Source of the DNA: Bigelowiella natans CCMP2755
Lineage: Eukaryota > Cercozoa > Chlorarachniophyceae
Length of the DNA stretch: 64,000 nucleotides
Reading direction: 5' to 3'
Assembly (NCBI GenBank): GCA_000320545.1
Contig: ADNK01001626.1
Span: 1-64,000, forward strand
The notes under the pieces are model-generated. The model was not told where the DNA came from. It did not search any database and saw only the letters and a list, made by a program, of their open reading frames with translations. This document shows, in pieces, positions 26,045 through 39,646 of the stretch; the first letter of the stretch is position 1; every line of letters begins with the position of its first letter. The translations under genes were made by a program, and so were the position numbers.

Positions 26045-27944
26045 TCAGGTCACTGTTCGAGTTCTACGATGTCGATGCTGCAATTTGAAATGTGTGGCAG
26101 GACGCTTTCGGGAGTAAGTCACCTTGGGACTAGGCTTTTGAGATCTAGAGCCAGCAGATGATGATCTCGATCTCGGAGGCACCCTTGCACTCGCTCCTGG
26201 AGAAGACAGGAAGTTCAATTTGCCCTTTTCGTTTGCGATAGAATCTAGAGCTGGTCGTTTGAGAACATTTGTCGATTCTTCTTTTGGAGGAGAAATTATG
26301 GAATTCTCGTTGAGGTTTTTCACTTTCGAAGGTAAGTTTTGCATTGAAACATCTGGACTTTTACTCACAGGAGTTTTGTCAGTCGTCGATATTTTTGTAA
26401 TTTCTGCAGGCGAAAATGTGAATATTAAAGTTGCCTGATTCGCTGGCGAAATCGTAGCATTTACACTGAGGGCAGGGGATAGGGACGGTGTACAGACTTC
26501 TTTAGGAGTGGGTGGAGATGAAGCAAATGGGGAAAAAACTGTCGAACTTGGAGATAATGACGGATAAAGTACATCTCCTCTTAGTTCTGTTGATAACGAC
26601 AACGAGAGAGAAGAAATAGCTGTGCCGAGAGATACACCATCTTCGGAGAATTCGGATAAGTCGGAAGATGTAAGCGAGGCTGATGCAGTTGCTCCGCTCC
26701 AAACAGAGAACGAATCAGACATGGGTGTAAAAGAAGAGGTTTGTGACTTTGGAGAAGGAGAAACTGGAGTTGTATGTAGCAAAATATTCTTTGCTTTAAC
26801 AGGGTTGCTATCCTTGGAAATCACAGTAGCACTTGACTGCAAGGAAGCTGTTGGATCTATTTTCGCAGCCTTCATAGTCTTTTGGACTAGAATCCAGGTG
26901 AATATTATGCATGTCATCACGACCACGGCAGTAAATTGGCACATCATAAATAGTGTTTCTGCTGGGCTCGCCAAGAAGTACCCCACTGTAATCGCACAAA
27001 TCCAAAATCTTTCCCGGAAGGTAACCTCCAGGATCTGAAACAAAAGTACCTATGAAGGAGAACGGTTAAAATTTTGCCTCATTTGCATACCCTACCTCAT
27101 GAAGCCCATTATTAAAATTTGCCTTGCTTGACTCCTGCTTCTTTATAAGGGAAGGCATCGACTTGCTTAAGTTCCCCATTGTAACGAATTAGGAGGCTTC
27201 CGTCTCGTTGAAAAGTACAAGAGAGAGTGGTGATATTATCAAGCAACACATCTTCATGGAGCTCATAAAACATAGCCGAAATTGATCCCAGGCGACAAGC
27301 CTTTCCGATCCTGTCGAGGCAGAAAAAGGGCAATGAGGCAGCAGCAGAGAGCGTAGGAAAAAAGCACAAAATAAAAAAAAATCGATGCGGTTTCAGGCTG
27401 GCGACGTCGTACGAATCAACGAATTTCCTAATTCAGCCCTGCAATGTTCATCAAGTAGAAAATCTGGGTTATTAAGCCGGAAAGCTTCATCAATGACTCG
27501 AAGTTGTTGTTATTGTTGTCGTTGTCGTTGTCTCCGTTGATGTGATAATGATGGTGAGATCCGGCATATCATCCCTTTGGGAACTAACAACAACTTCGGG
27601 AACAGATCATTCACGCTCCACTGATCAAATTCCATTGATGGTGAGAACTAACATGGTAAAGCCGCTTTGCATGCTTCCGATGGCTTCGAGCTCTGGAGGT
27701 TCACAGCGCACGGCAACAGTTTTGATGGCAGGCACTTCTTCCATACTAAAAAAAATGACTTCCTCTCGCCCTCGCCCTTAAACATCATGAGGGCGCGCAA
27801 CAGTGTCGGTAAGGACTGCAAAAATACAAACATCTGCTTAGAAGCACTGAACTCATTCGTTCCCGTAATATTACAACAGTACGTGGCCGAGGGCAAGCGG
27901 TGGGAGATGATGAACAAAATGCAATAGGCAAAGTAGCGAATCAA
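26045..27944 (-). CDS. Putative single-pass membrane protein with a Ser/Pro-rich tail, unrecognised
   Basis: No family recognised. The likely first exon (27944-27830) begins with a hydrophobic, signal-peptide-like start (MIRYFAYCILFIISH). Further coding-like exons lie at about 27790-27650 (EEVIFFSMEEVPAIK), 27500-27405 (RVIDEAFRLNNPDFLL) and 27310-27125 (SCTFQRDGSLLIRYNG). The last exon (about 27035-26045) has two adjacent hydrophobic stretches (near 27010 and 26920, the second VVVMTCIIFTWILV) followed by about 250 residues rich in Ser, Pro and Thr and a basic end. This suggests a type I membrane protein with an extracytoplasmic N-terminal part and a long disordered cytoplasmic tail. Joining the 27125 exon to the last exon is ambiguous: two frames stay open at the start of the last exon. 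Its 5' end faces the large plus-strand gene from about 27966, so the two may share a promoter. Confidence 0.42.
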
Positions 27945-27965
27945 GACAATGGGTCGAACCAGTGG

Positions 27966-30900
27966 ATGATGCTGGTTAGAAAGGCTGCCGCGCTAGCAAA
28001 CGAATGCGTTTGCGAATTTCCTGGTCATGCTGGCAAGGTAGTGTAAAATCTAAAGGATCAAGGCCGAAATGATAAAATATGCATAAGGGTGTTGTTTTCC
28101 CCTTGTAATCAGGCGGAGAAAGCTGCCAATATCCGGAATCGGGCACAGGAACTGCGGGCAATCTTGCAGAGGTTCGGATAGCATTACTACATTTCTATAA
28201 TGATAGCCGCCGATCATTCATTCTCCTCCCCGATAACACCCATCTCTTTCAAAAGATATCCCGTCTTGCGTATGAACTCGTTGAAGAGCCTGTTTCGGAA
28301 GCTCTGGGCGGTCCTCGGAATGCCAAAGAGGCAGGAAGGACAAGAGACTGCGCCCACAAAAGGAGACAGAGCAGCGGAAATAAGCTTTACTCCGATCTGG
28401 CCTTGGGCCTTACGAATCGGATTGCAGACAATTGTATGAAATACTACATTAGAAAACAAGCATAAAAATGGAAAAGGAAAGAGATTAAACAAAAAAGAAG
28501 AAGTTATGCCATTCTGTACAATTTTGATGATTCACGCATATGACGCAGCTTCTTATTTACTTATACTTCAAGGCACTCCCACTGCACAATATTATCGGCG
28601 AAAATGACTTCTCAGTCTTTAGTTCTTGTGCTAAAGCATTCTGGTCGTCGACTCCCTTTTCGAACAGCAAGGCTACTGTTCCACGTCTTTCAGACTATCT
28701 TCCTTTCCAATTACTGAAAGCTGCTCTACTCAATGAAGACGTAGCAGAATCTGCGGAGGACTTAGAGAGTGCATGGGCATTCCGCCTTTTGATCACATCT
28801 GGTAGAGACTATGCTCTGAATATGTAGAAATGGAGTCATTCTCGAAATCAAATCGTTTTTGCAATTTTGCTAAAATGACATTATCATCTTGTAATTGATA
28901 TCTCTCAGCCTTGTTCGAGATCATCGAAAGCGAGAAAAGAACACAAAATCAATATCAGCATCGTCATCGTCATCAACACTTCCGAAGGGAAGAACAAGAA
29001 TTTATGCAATCTATAATCCGCGAATTGCGACTCCTCGTTGCACGGCGAAGAGCCTACTTGCCCAAGGAAAATAGCTCAAGCATCCTATTTAGAGCAGGGT
29101 TGGAGATTCGTCGAAGAATGGCGAACAACTTTGCGGAGAAAACGAGGACAAAATTGCTAGATGCCAAGAGCTTTTCTTTATCACGTTTCGCTACCACCAC
29201 CACCACCACCACCACCACTGGTGTAGTAGACGATGGAGAAGGTAGAGAGACAATGCTGTAATGATACACGTTTTCTAACTCATCAATCTGTATACCGCCT
29301 CATTTATGTGGTCTCAGTAAATCAAAGCCTTCTTTGTTGCAGGGCGTGAGGCTTATTTTGCCGTGAGGCAGAGTTTTGATTCTCTCCTCTGGGATTTCAT
29401 TGGAACGAGGCGACGGGAAGACGGAGGGAGAGAACGAGAAGGAACTAGAGAAAAAGCAACCGAGGAAGAGGAAATGGGTGATATTTACGGTATTGCCAAC
29501 AGTGGTTGCAATGAGCAGCACCATGGCTATCATGAGCAGAAGCAGCCACCCGCCGTCGTATCCTCTTCCTATTCTAACGAAAGTCGTTTTGATGAGCCTC
29601 GCCCTTACACCAAAAAGAAAAGGAAGCTTCATGGCACCAGCATTAGTAGTAATATGAAAATAGGCAGTACATCATCTTCTCCAAGCAGCCCTTCTCTCTC
29701 TTACTTGATATCGAGATCAAAGTTTGTATCGGCATTGCGAGATTCGGTAGAAATGGCCACATTCGCTGCCTCAAGCGGGAGGTTAACAGGCGGCTGCTCC
29801 AATGGGGGCGGCTTCATATCTGCCAAGAAATGCCAGCACCTCGTAGGAGCAGTAATGGCGAGGGTAGATGCTATGGAAGGGAGAGGAGGGGAGAGGACAA
29901 GGAGAAAACAGAAGAATAGGGAATCTAACGGACTTTCCCACCGGCATGACGACGATGGTGGTGCTACTAATGAGAATGAACAACGCTTGGATGTTTCTCG
30001 AACGATAAGGTATAGCTAGCACGCCACTACGATGATCTAGCACCCTTCACCATTGGTATCATATTCGGTGTCAACTCTTAGGAACTAATAAGATACTGCT
30101 GCTGCTGCTGCTGAGGGTGATGTGGTTGATGTGGTTGAATGATGATGTGAAGAACTAATAGTTTCTCCTCTGGCTGCATAATTTAGATCGGTCTCATCTT
30201 CAATGGACTTTATCCTTGGAATGCGTTTGGAAAGCAGCAGCAGCAGCAGCAGCAGCAGCGATGTAAGAGCAACTGCCTCTCCATTCTTCTCCTACTCTCC
30301 CCAACGTAATCAAGTCCTGGGGGCATTTGGAAAGGCGTTGGCAACAACACTTCTGGTCTTAGTGTTGCTGTTTTCGTCTTACACCTACACACACATGTCT
30401 AGTGCGCTTGTTATGATGAGCCCTCTTCGTCCCCAGCACATAGCCTAGCCAATCAGCTCCTGTTCTATGTATTGCATGCTTGCGAGTGTTTCGAGGGATT
30501 TCACCCATAATTTGATTTTCAGGAGGAGGCCGTTCCACCATCAATTTTCACTCTGATATCAGTTTTCAAGCATGCTTTGACGGGGGAGGGGGAAGAAGAT
30601 AATTACAGTTCTCCACTGCCACTTTCATCATCGAATTCCTCGTCATCGTCGTCTTTGTGGAGGCAGCATGATGACTCGCCCTCTCTTCTTCGCTGGACTA
30701 CCGATCTTATATCTATGACCGCTATTGCGATTGCTCACGAAAAGGGCCTTCAAAGGCGAAGATCGTTATCAGCATCACTATCAGCGTCGTCCTCAATCCT
30801 GGAGGCCAAGGCATGGACTGAAAAAGAAGCTTTGGAATTCAGTACAAAGATTGGCCAACTTTTGGAGACCCTTGGATTTCGTGCTACTACGATGAATGGC

Positions 30901-32456
30901 AACAATAGTAGCATAAGCAGTGAAGGAGGCGCAACCAGCAGCCTTGGCGTTGGGAGGCTCATAATGGTGTCGTGTATGGATGCATGGTACTACCATAATA
31001 TATATATTATATATACAAATATAGAGCTTCATACGTCGTCTAACATAAATTTGCAATGGCTAACGACGCGTACCAGTAACATCACGCCTCACATACACAG
31101 GGTGCAAAGGCCGTCACAGGCTCAGAAGGTCACTTCTTTGCTGCATTCTCTCCTCGAGCAGCAGCAGCAGCAGCAGCAGACCTCCTCCTCCTCCTCCTTC
31201 GCTCCACCGTCTACCTCTGGTACGAAGACTAAGAAGAGGAGGAAGATGAGCGTTAAGAAGAAGAAGGAGAAGAAGGGGCCTCACAATTACATTAAAGAAG
31301 AAGGAGAAGATGAAGTAAGAGGAGGAGGAGGAGGAGGTGTTGAAGAGAATCACACAGACATCAAGCAGAGGGAAGCAGCAAATGACCTTTTCTCTCCTCT
31401 CGTAAGTCAGCACACGTGCACATGCTAGTAGTAGCAAGTAGCAGCAGCAGCAACACAAGTATTAGTAGATAGAGCAGGAGGAGCACACTAGTAGGATATT
31501 AGATCTTTCCATATGTTCGGAAATACCCTGTGATCATCGTTTGCTGTGGTCGTCGTGTCGTCGTCGTCATCTTCATCGTGTACATGATTTCAGGGGATGT
31601 TACGCATGTATCTTGCTCGTGTCGTGGAGGAGCTGATACTCCGCGACACCTTCGTTGGACCCTTGCCCCCCGCCCCACTGCACGCATTGATGCCTTTCCT
31701 CAAGACTCCTGCATCATTCACACAACAACGAATGCGACGATCGAGCTCCCCATCTTCCAGGAAAGAAAAGGCAGTGCGGTAGAAGCTATGAGCAGTGCTC
31801 GTTGTTGCTGGGGGAGTTCTGTCCATCACCACTAGCAGAGGGCCTTTCCACAGCCGTTCGTTCTCATCGGACTACGGTAATTACTGAGGAGGAGCGGAAA
31901 GCTGACAAACGAGCGAAGCGATTGAGAGAAGGGGGAGAAGCAATAGTAGTAGCAGTCTTTGTAAGGATGTATAGGGTACGAGATATGACGTATTATGTGT
32001 TGCTGATTATCCCTCCCTCTACCCTCTCCTCCCCCTCTGTTACTACTACTACTATTACTACTACTACTACCATTCATCCATAAAGGGAGGCCTCATGGTC
32101 GCACTATAACCGTATGGCTGCAATCTGCGGTGATGAAGAGGACGACGAAGGTGATGATGCAACAACGGCTGTACTACCATCAGGGACGAAGATGAAGAAG
32201 AGGAGGAGGAGGAGGAGGGCCAATAGCCCAACCTCTCCTGTTGTTCAAAGGATATTGAGGGTTGCGAAGCGCAAGAAGCTCAACGTCAATGTGCGAACAT
32301 TTATACGATCGATTATTCTGTTTCCTGACGAATTGTTGGTTATATGATGCGGTGATGAGGATGGATGCTAATATGATGATGACTATGATCTTCCATTTAC
32401 TACTTTTGACTGTCTCTTTCTCTAATCATGACGATTATTCGATTAAGCAAACACGG

Positions 32457-32507
<51 letters not shown>

Positions 32508-34592
32508 GCGTACACAAAAAAAAAACAGCTTTGGCTCCGATCACTGCTTCACCTTGAGAACGTCATCGTGGTTCCTTCGTCTTGCTCCTCCTCCTCCTCC
32601 TCCTCCTCCTCTACCGTTTTGATGCTGGGTGAGCGGCGGCAGCAGCAGCAGCACCAAAACCAACAAGAATCTTATTCGTGGACGGGTAGTAACTGCTACC
32701 CACTCTGTATAGCTCTGGAACTAGCAGCCGATCTTGACCGCTACGACCGCCAAAATAACATCGCACAAGTCATGTCTGGCATGACTGATAATGATGATTA
32801 CGACAATGACGACGACGAGAGGCTATTCTCTGTGGCGAGGTGGATCGCCACCATGCTCGGGGGACAACAGGGAAATGGAACCAACAAGAGTCGAGCGCGG
32901 TCAGAATCAAACGACTTGAATCTGAAGAAGAGGAAGAATGGTGATTACTGTGCTAGCATTGCGGTGTCTGGAAGTCGGAGAGAAAGGCTTCTCAAAGGGC
33001 TGAGAAGGTTTCTTCACAAAGCGGCAATGAGACAGGAAGCATCGATATTGCGGTACTACTACTATTACTACGAATACTGCCACTACTACTATGAGAATAA
33101 GTTGAAGTGCTAATGGTACTTCTTGGACTATTTCTACTACCACGTGCATCATCTTGAGTAGCCATATGCCGAGTTGATGATGATGGGGAGGTGGGGGAGG
33201 AAGTGGAGGAGGAGAAGGCCTTAGAATCGTTGTATTGAGCGGCCTGTGCCAGCTTTATAAATATACTCTCCGTCGCATAATCAACGACAACAACAACAAC
33301 AACAACGATGACTTCCTATTGGCCTGACGATGAGAACAAAATAGGAGGATTGTGGACGAGATGCAGCACTTGGATTGGGACGACACTGGGGTACAAACCA
33401 ACTATATCCTCAAAAAAATCTAAATACTAATTATTGTTGTTGATGAGACGCCTTCTCCCACACAAAAACTTCACACCCCTTTTTTGGGTCATTACCTACT
33501 ATCTCCGCACCCATTTTTACCAGGTGCATGACATTGCCCTGCTGTCACACCGAGCTCTCCGAGTAGTAGTAGCACCGCCCATGACTAATCCTACACAGAG
33601 GTACAACAGTAATACCACCGATTGTATCCATAAGAAGGGGAGGAGGGGGGGTACGATAGGCAAATCTAACATCATAATCATCAACCGCAGAATTGCAGGA
33701 CAAGAAATGCGGCAGCAGCATTTGAACGATGAAGAAGCAACACTATCTTCCTCCTCTTCGCGTCTGGGAAGAAAAGGAGCTCAAATGGCGGGAGAAGAAG
33801 AACCAGAGGCACCAGATATAGTAAGTAGCGTGTGGATGCACCTACTTCGTCATTTTGACGAGGGAGGACCGGGAAGGTGATCCATATCTACAAATAGATG
33901 ATGATGACTTCTACTCATCATCATCATCATCGTTACTTTGTCGTAGTCGTTGTGTCCACCAGAGGTGCATCACAAAGGATGTTTCACCTTGCTCCTCCTC
34001 CTCCTCCTCCTCCTCCTTCTCCTCCTCTTGCTGCTGCTGCTGCTGGTGGTGGTGGTTTCATACTTCCCACCGCACCTCTTCCGTCCATCATTCAGTACAC
34101 TCATATTACCTCTCCTCCTCCTCCTCCTCCTCCTCCTCCTCCTCCTCGTCCTCCTCTATTAGCGCTTTGATGTCAGTTTGCCAATTTCTCGGAAGCATAC
34201 AAGCAGGGGAGAACAAGAAGAAGAGAAAGATGATGATGGAGACGGGGAGTCGCAAATACTTCGGAGAAAGGCCCGACGATCATCATCAACAACAACAACA
34301 ACAAGAAGAAGAAGAACAACAACAACACCTTCTGCCCCTCCGAGCTTGGAAAAGAGCTGTGTCTAGCTTGACCCCAAGACTGTGTCATCAACTTGCTAAA
34401 CGTTGGGCCCTGAGCAAACAAGATCAGCAAAGTCTCCCCATTAGAAGAGGTCAAGGAGGAGGAGGACCAGAAATGACAATCATAAGAAGCATGCTTCGAT
34501 GGCTTGTTCTCTGGCGGATACCATGTAAGAGTTTGTATAATGCCGGCTGGTCGAGAGAGGAGGGGGGGTGGAAAGAGAAGAGAGAAGAAAGT

Positions 34593-34634
<42 letters not shown>

Positions 34635-37600
34635 AGTGCCATGCATCATTTTCGTCATCGTCGTCATTATTATTGAAATCTCTGTCTGTTTCATTTTCCA
34701 GTTGTATTTCACCATTAATCATCCGACCCTTCCATCGTCTCTGCGCCTTCTATATTTGCCTTTTGATGTATCAGTTTGGCAGATCATCGTAAGAAATCTA
34801 TTTGCGCCTCCTCCTCGAAAGATCTTCAGGCTATTTGCTCAAGTGGCACTAAGCTCCTCCTCATCATCATCATCATCAACAACAACAACAAGTCTCTCTC
34901 CTGCAAGTCGTCGTCGCGGCAAGTCCAAACCACCATCCCTGAATGCTGATCGTGTCACCTCGTCCATGCTGTCTCCTTTGCACGCCTTACGTCAGAACAG
35001 CAGCAACTTATTGACGACGACAACGACGACAACTAGGAAGAAGAGTTCCCTACATTCTCATCATCATTATCAACAGCGATGGGCTGGTGGTGATGGCGAG
35101 CTGGAGAGAGAGGATTATGAGGAGGAGGAGGAAGAGGAGGAATGTGGCCGGCAACCAGCTAAGATTGCTCGGCACTTACTGCGGAGATTTGGTGATATGG
35201 AAGGGCATCGTCCTGAGCAGAAGAAGAGCACGTTCCAGAAAAAGAAACGAGGGAAAAGCAAAACTGCGACAACGCCACAATTAGCAGGGCGACAAGCGCC
35301 ACGAGGAGAAGGAGGAGGAGGAGGAGGAGGAGGAGGAGGAAGAAGAAACCGGTCTTCTATAGCTGCGCACGTGATTGGGGGTGATACAAGTGCTCTCATT
35401 CAAGGTGCAATGATTTTGGTGATGAATCAGCCGATATCAAAGGGAGGAGGAGTTACAGCGATCAGTCAGCTACTTCTAGAGGCATCAGAAGCATTACAGC
35501 CTCTAGGAGAGACGCTCGAGAAAGAGCTATGGCTCCTACTTCATGCATATATCCGCCTAATTAGCAAGGAGGTTAAGAAGAAAATGAGTAAGGATGCGCC
35601 TCCAAGCAACAACAACGGCAACAACAACAAATACGAGTTCCATGATAATAGCGGCAAGCAAGATACAAAAGCAGCAGTATTTAGACCGGCTGTGCACAAC
35701 GGCAACTTCGTCAGCAATAGCACCGTGGGAAGACACGTCTCCACAGAAGATGCGATGTATATCAATAATCATCCATCATTCAGAATGGAAGAGCAGAGCA
35801 ATGATGATAGTAGCGATGATGATGATAATGATGATATTGATGATGATGACCATTATGCAGACATAGAGCTTGAATTCTTCAACGAAATGCCACCCGGAGC
35901 GTGGCTTCGATGCGCTGATTTATTTGTCGGAATGCACGGTCGCATTGCCTCGGTATTGTCAGATATTAGAATACACGAAGCCATTCTCTCCCAGATCATA
36001 GAGGAGATTGGCCAAAAGGCACTAGCAATCGCCTCACAGAGTGGTGTTTCAACAACAAGAATTGTATCGTCGCCCACGTCGTCGTCGTTTACACGGAGAA
36101 GTCACCACTTTCCTTTGGTGGATTTCGTGAGCAGGATTCTTGAGAGAGCAGCATCAACAGCAACTGCCGCAACATCGTCATCGTCAGTGCATTTTGATAT
36201 TGATGACGATTATAACGATTCCGACATATTGAAGGGGTGCTACCCACTCATCTCTTCTCTCCAAAGCATATTATGTATAGAGAGGGATATTGGACGTTGT
36301 TTCGGCCTTTCTTCTGAGGACTTTGCAACGTCAGTGATGCTGGGAGGCCGCAGAGTAGCATGGTGGCGACAATGCTTGAAGAAATCGTTATCATCATTAT
36401 CTTACTCTTCCTGTGACTCTGATGATGCTCTTATAACGTCCTCTTCCTCATACCCATTTGAGCAGTTGCTGCCCACATGGAGGTGGTACAAAACTTTGAG
36501 AAATTCAATATCATCGTCGGAAACATCATTTTCATCATCATCATCATCATCATCTTTGCCCATGAGCGGCGGTTCAAAGGAAGAGGTAGGCATGTTGGCC
36601 GTAGCACCAGATCATTCAGTAGCAAATCTCGTTTCGTTTGAGTCATTCGTTCGCTGCAAAGTGATGGAGCAGCTGCGGCGGCGTGGTGCTAGTAATGACC
36701 GCATTGCATCAGGAACAACAGCATCGAGTTTGAATAATCGTCATCATCATCATAGTAGCCACCATCACCACTGCCAGCAGCAACAGCATTTATTTCACCC
36801 GTCTTTAGTCTCGCACCACGTTGCGACATTGGATCGGTTTTCGTCTCGACTTTCACCTCGTCGTCGTCTTTCCAAGCCGCAGCTTCTCACCCAGATGGCC
36901 TCTGCTCTAGCAAGAACGCCATTCCCTCTGCCCTTGTCGCTCTTATCCGCGTATCGAACGATTTGTAATACAGTGGTAGCTGAGAGGGCTATTCATCAAA
37001 GGTGTTGTGTCTCTTCACCCCAGCAGATCGAAGGCTGTATGTGGTGGGCTTCATGGATACGGACAACTCTTCTCAATACAAGAAGGCAGCAAGGCTTGGA
37101 TGATGATGAGGAGGAGAATGATAGGGATCTTGCTGTTCGTTCCACGATAATACCTCAATCACTGGAGAACATAATAAACGCAACACCGACACTGGTAAGG
37201 GGGGGGGGGGGGGCATGAATTTTGTGCTGCTTTTTGGGAGTTAACAACACGTTATATGCTCTCTAGAGTTTCTACATCGCTGCTTACAAATGTCTTGGTG
37301 ATGATGTTGATGACGATGAGATGATAGTTATGATAATGATGATGATGGTGATGAAATAAATGGTTGTGGTGATAACTAGGTGTGGAAGCCTTGCGGATTC
37401 TGCCAGCATGATGTACAAGACCGAATCGTATCGGAAGTTTTAGAAGCGCTTCTCAAAACGCGAATCGTTTTGAGTCTGGAATCTATTGTCAGGGTAAAGT
37501 TTCATGAAATTGAGATGAGAGTAAAACGGAGGACATTGTTGCGTTATTGTGATTGAATTTCATGCTTGTGTTTAGGTCATTGAAGGAGTATTATTCTTTG

Positions 37601-37779
37601 AATTTGAGAGCCGAAAGAAGCCGCAGACCAAAAAGAAGCCCAGAAATTCGTCCCTAGTCAGCGAAAGGCTAATGGATTTGAAGAAAGATGTGGGGTCCAT
37701 GAAAGATAGCCCTAATCTTAATAATGTTTATTTAGCACTAGAAAGGTACCGAGGAATGTTACTGCTGTTAAATCGCTAA
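27966..37779 (+). CDS. Very large unrecognised helical protein with extensive low-complexity inserts
   Basis: No family recognised. A possible start is the ATG at 27966 (MMLVRKAAALANE). Coding-like exons follow at 27966-28035, 28113-28170, 28212-28435 (FILLPDNTHLFQKISRLAYELV), 28565-28800, 28911-29200, 29340-30015, 30187-30360, 30524-30960, 31100-31380, 31595-31780, 31800-31960, 32085-32310, 32520-33100, 33524-33870 and 34165-34525. Then comes one exceptionally long exon (about 34700-37196), a short exon (37380-37491; WKPCGFCQHDVQDRIV) and the final exon (37577-37779; VIEGVLFFEFES) ending in TAA. Hydrophobic, Leu-rich helical stretches suggest a solenoid-like scaffold. They are interrupted by runs of Ser, Thr, Gln, Gly, His and Asp/Glu encoded by in-frame trinucleotide repeats, and by basic Lys/Arg patches, which suggest a nuclear protein. 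The splicing is a draft and more than one gene is possible. Confidence 0.5.
32460..32507. repeat. (CT)n-(CA)n composite microsatellite
   Basis: In an intron of the large unknown plus-strand gene. Confidence 0.9.
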
Positions 37780-39034
37780 TGATGTTCCATAAGAACGATT
37801 AGAAATTTTTAATCACACATGGAAAAAATGATGATAAACTTAATGATTCAGTTTGAAAGCCAAAATTCATGTTTTCCCTGGGGCACATGACTAGATGAGC
37901 ATGACAGTGCAACTGATTCTACATCGCTTGTCAAGCGCGCATGAAAGGTGAATTGCAGGCTAGCAGGGTGCTAGCCAGGCTTTCTCTGTCGCTTTCAATG
38001 CACGTTGCTTATCGACGTGCATGGCCACCGCGACATTCATTAGTCATGCATGCTCATCACACGCTAGCACGCATCAGCGTGATTTTTTCATTGCATGCCG
38101 CATCAGCATTGCTAGATTGTTGGACAATTTTTGCGGACTGCTGGTGTGATGGAAATGATGGTTCTGGATTAGAGACATTTGTCCACAATGTAGTCCACAT
38201 TCAAGCCATGCTGGCACGGGCTAGTGTCATCATGCATGGACAACGCAATGTCACATGTGCACTACACATGCCATTACTGTGTCTATCATGGGGATACTCA
38301 TTGTAGACAACGTAATATTATGTATGTACTACATGTGCTATCACTGTGTCTATCATTGTTGAGCGGATCATTCCAGCATGGCACGATGATCACAATGCCA
38401 GAGTGCATGGCAAACCAACCGTGCAACAAATGGACCAAATGGCTTGCACTTGCAAACGTCAAAGGTCATTGACAACTTTGAATGAACATGTCAAGTGTCT
38501 CGTGACACGAAAAATGGTTTGCACAATCCGGATGACGTGTTCTGCTGCCAGTGACAGACATGGCACGAGCATTCTCTCGTTCTTTTGGTTGCTTTGAATT
38601 GCACTTTCAGGTTCACATGATCGTCAAGGAATCAATTTTCAACAACGTTGCTCAAATTCTGAGAGGAAAGAAATCACCTCGAGGGTCATTCACATGATTC
38701 AGCCAACCCAGGAGACGAAGAAGAAGAAGAAGAAGAACGAGGAGGGGCAAGCCAGTTGACAAAGATGCTCAAATGTTGCTAGAATGGGTAAAATCCATGG
38801 GATTGTAAGGGGGCGACATGCGTAAAATGTTGTCGTTCATTCAAATTGAAACGATGGTGATCAGGACAAATCTCACAGCGCTTCCTCACAGTGGCGATGT
38901 GTAGCGGCGTGGTGGGGAAAAGATGAGTAGGAGTGAGTAGGACTGATAGCAACACCTACGCAGCCGTTCGTACCTGAGGAGAAACAGACACATAGTGTCG
39001 AAGCTGCAGTGCACAATTGGAAATCTAGGCTTGG
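37780..39034. other. Spacer after the large unknown gene, palindrome-rich
   Basis: About 37880-38640 is rich in CATG, GCATGC and GCTAGC words and includes an imperfect direct duplication at about 38238-38360. About 38700-39034 is ordinary sequence and may hold the promoter of the methyltransferase-like gene. Confidence 0.5.
38238..38360. repeat. Imperfect direct duplication, about 50 bases per copy
   Basis: Copies at about 38240-38290 and 38308-38356 share an ACAACG start and the end ACTGTGTCTATCAT. They differ mostly by C/T and A/G transitions, as if one copy had decayed. Confidence 0.6.
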
Positions 39035-39600
39035 ATGATTATGCGTCTATTTGGATCTCACCCACTCCGATTAGTTGCACTTGGGGCCTTACTACTCGCA
39101 ATATCACTTCTACTCTACGGCCATGCTCACCTATTCTCCGTACATGCAAACACTTGGATGATAAACAGCTCGAGAAGTAATTGATGATTTGCCCGGATTC
39201 ACCATGATATGTACACATTTGATCTGAATTTAACTTTTGGTTAGATGTTCATTTCGATGACAGTTCTCGGAGTAGTAGTATGGGCAGAGGCAGTAGTAAC
39301 AATGGTAGGGGTAGAAGTGATCGAAGCAAGGATCTTCCAAGTTTATCCGAAATTGGAAACGACATCGTGGCCGTGCCTTCGCGAAGGATTACCAATGGCG
39401 GCGGCGACAGCTCACAGCAGCCGTTGAATCTAGAAGAAAGAGTACGCTTGCTTGAGCTCAAGGTTGTTGCTGTCTATTTGCATGTTCTTATCCGTGTTTC
39501 CTCTCTTCTTTTTGCCTTTATTTTTCTTTTCTCCGCTCCTTCCTTTGCAAGTATGGCACTACCTGCTGCACCTGAACGACAGCATAAACAAATCGGCATG

Positions 39601-39646
<46 letters not shown>

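Noticed and set aside
26808-27005. Alternative frame in the last exon of the membrane-protein locus (contains GKILDLCDYSGVLLGEP)
   Set aside because: Protein-like, but it stops early, whereas the other frame continues for 330 residues with membrane helices; left as an unresolved splicing alternative.
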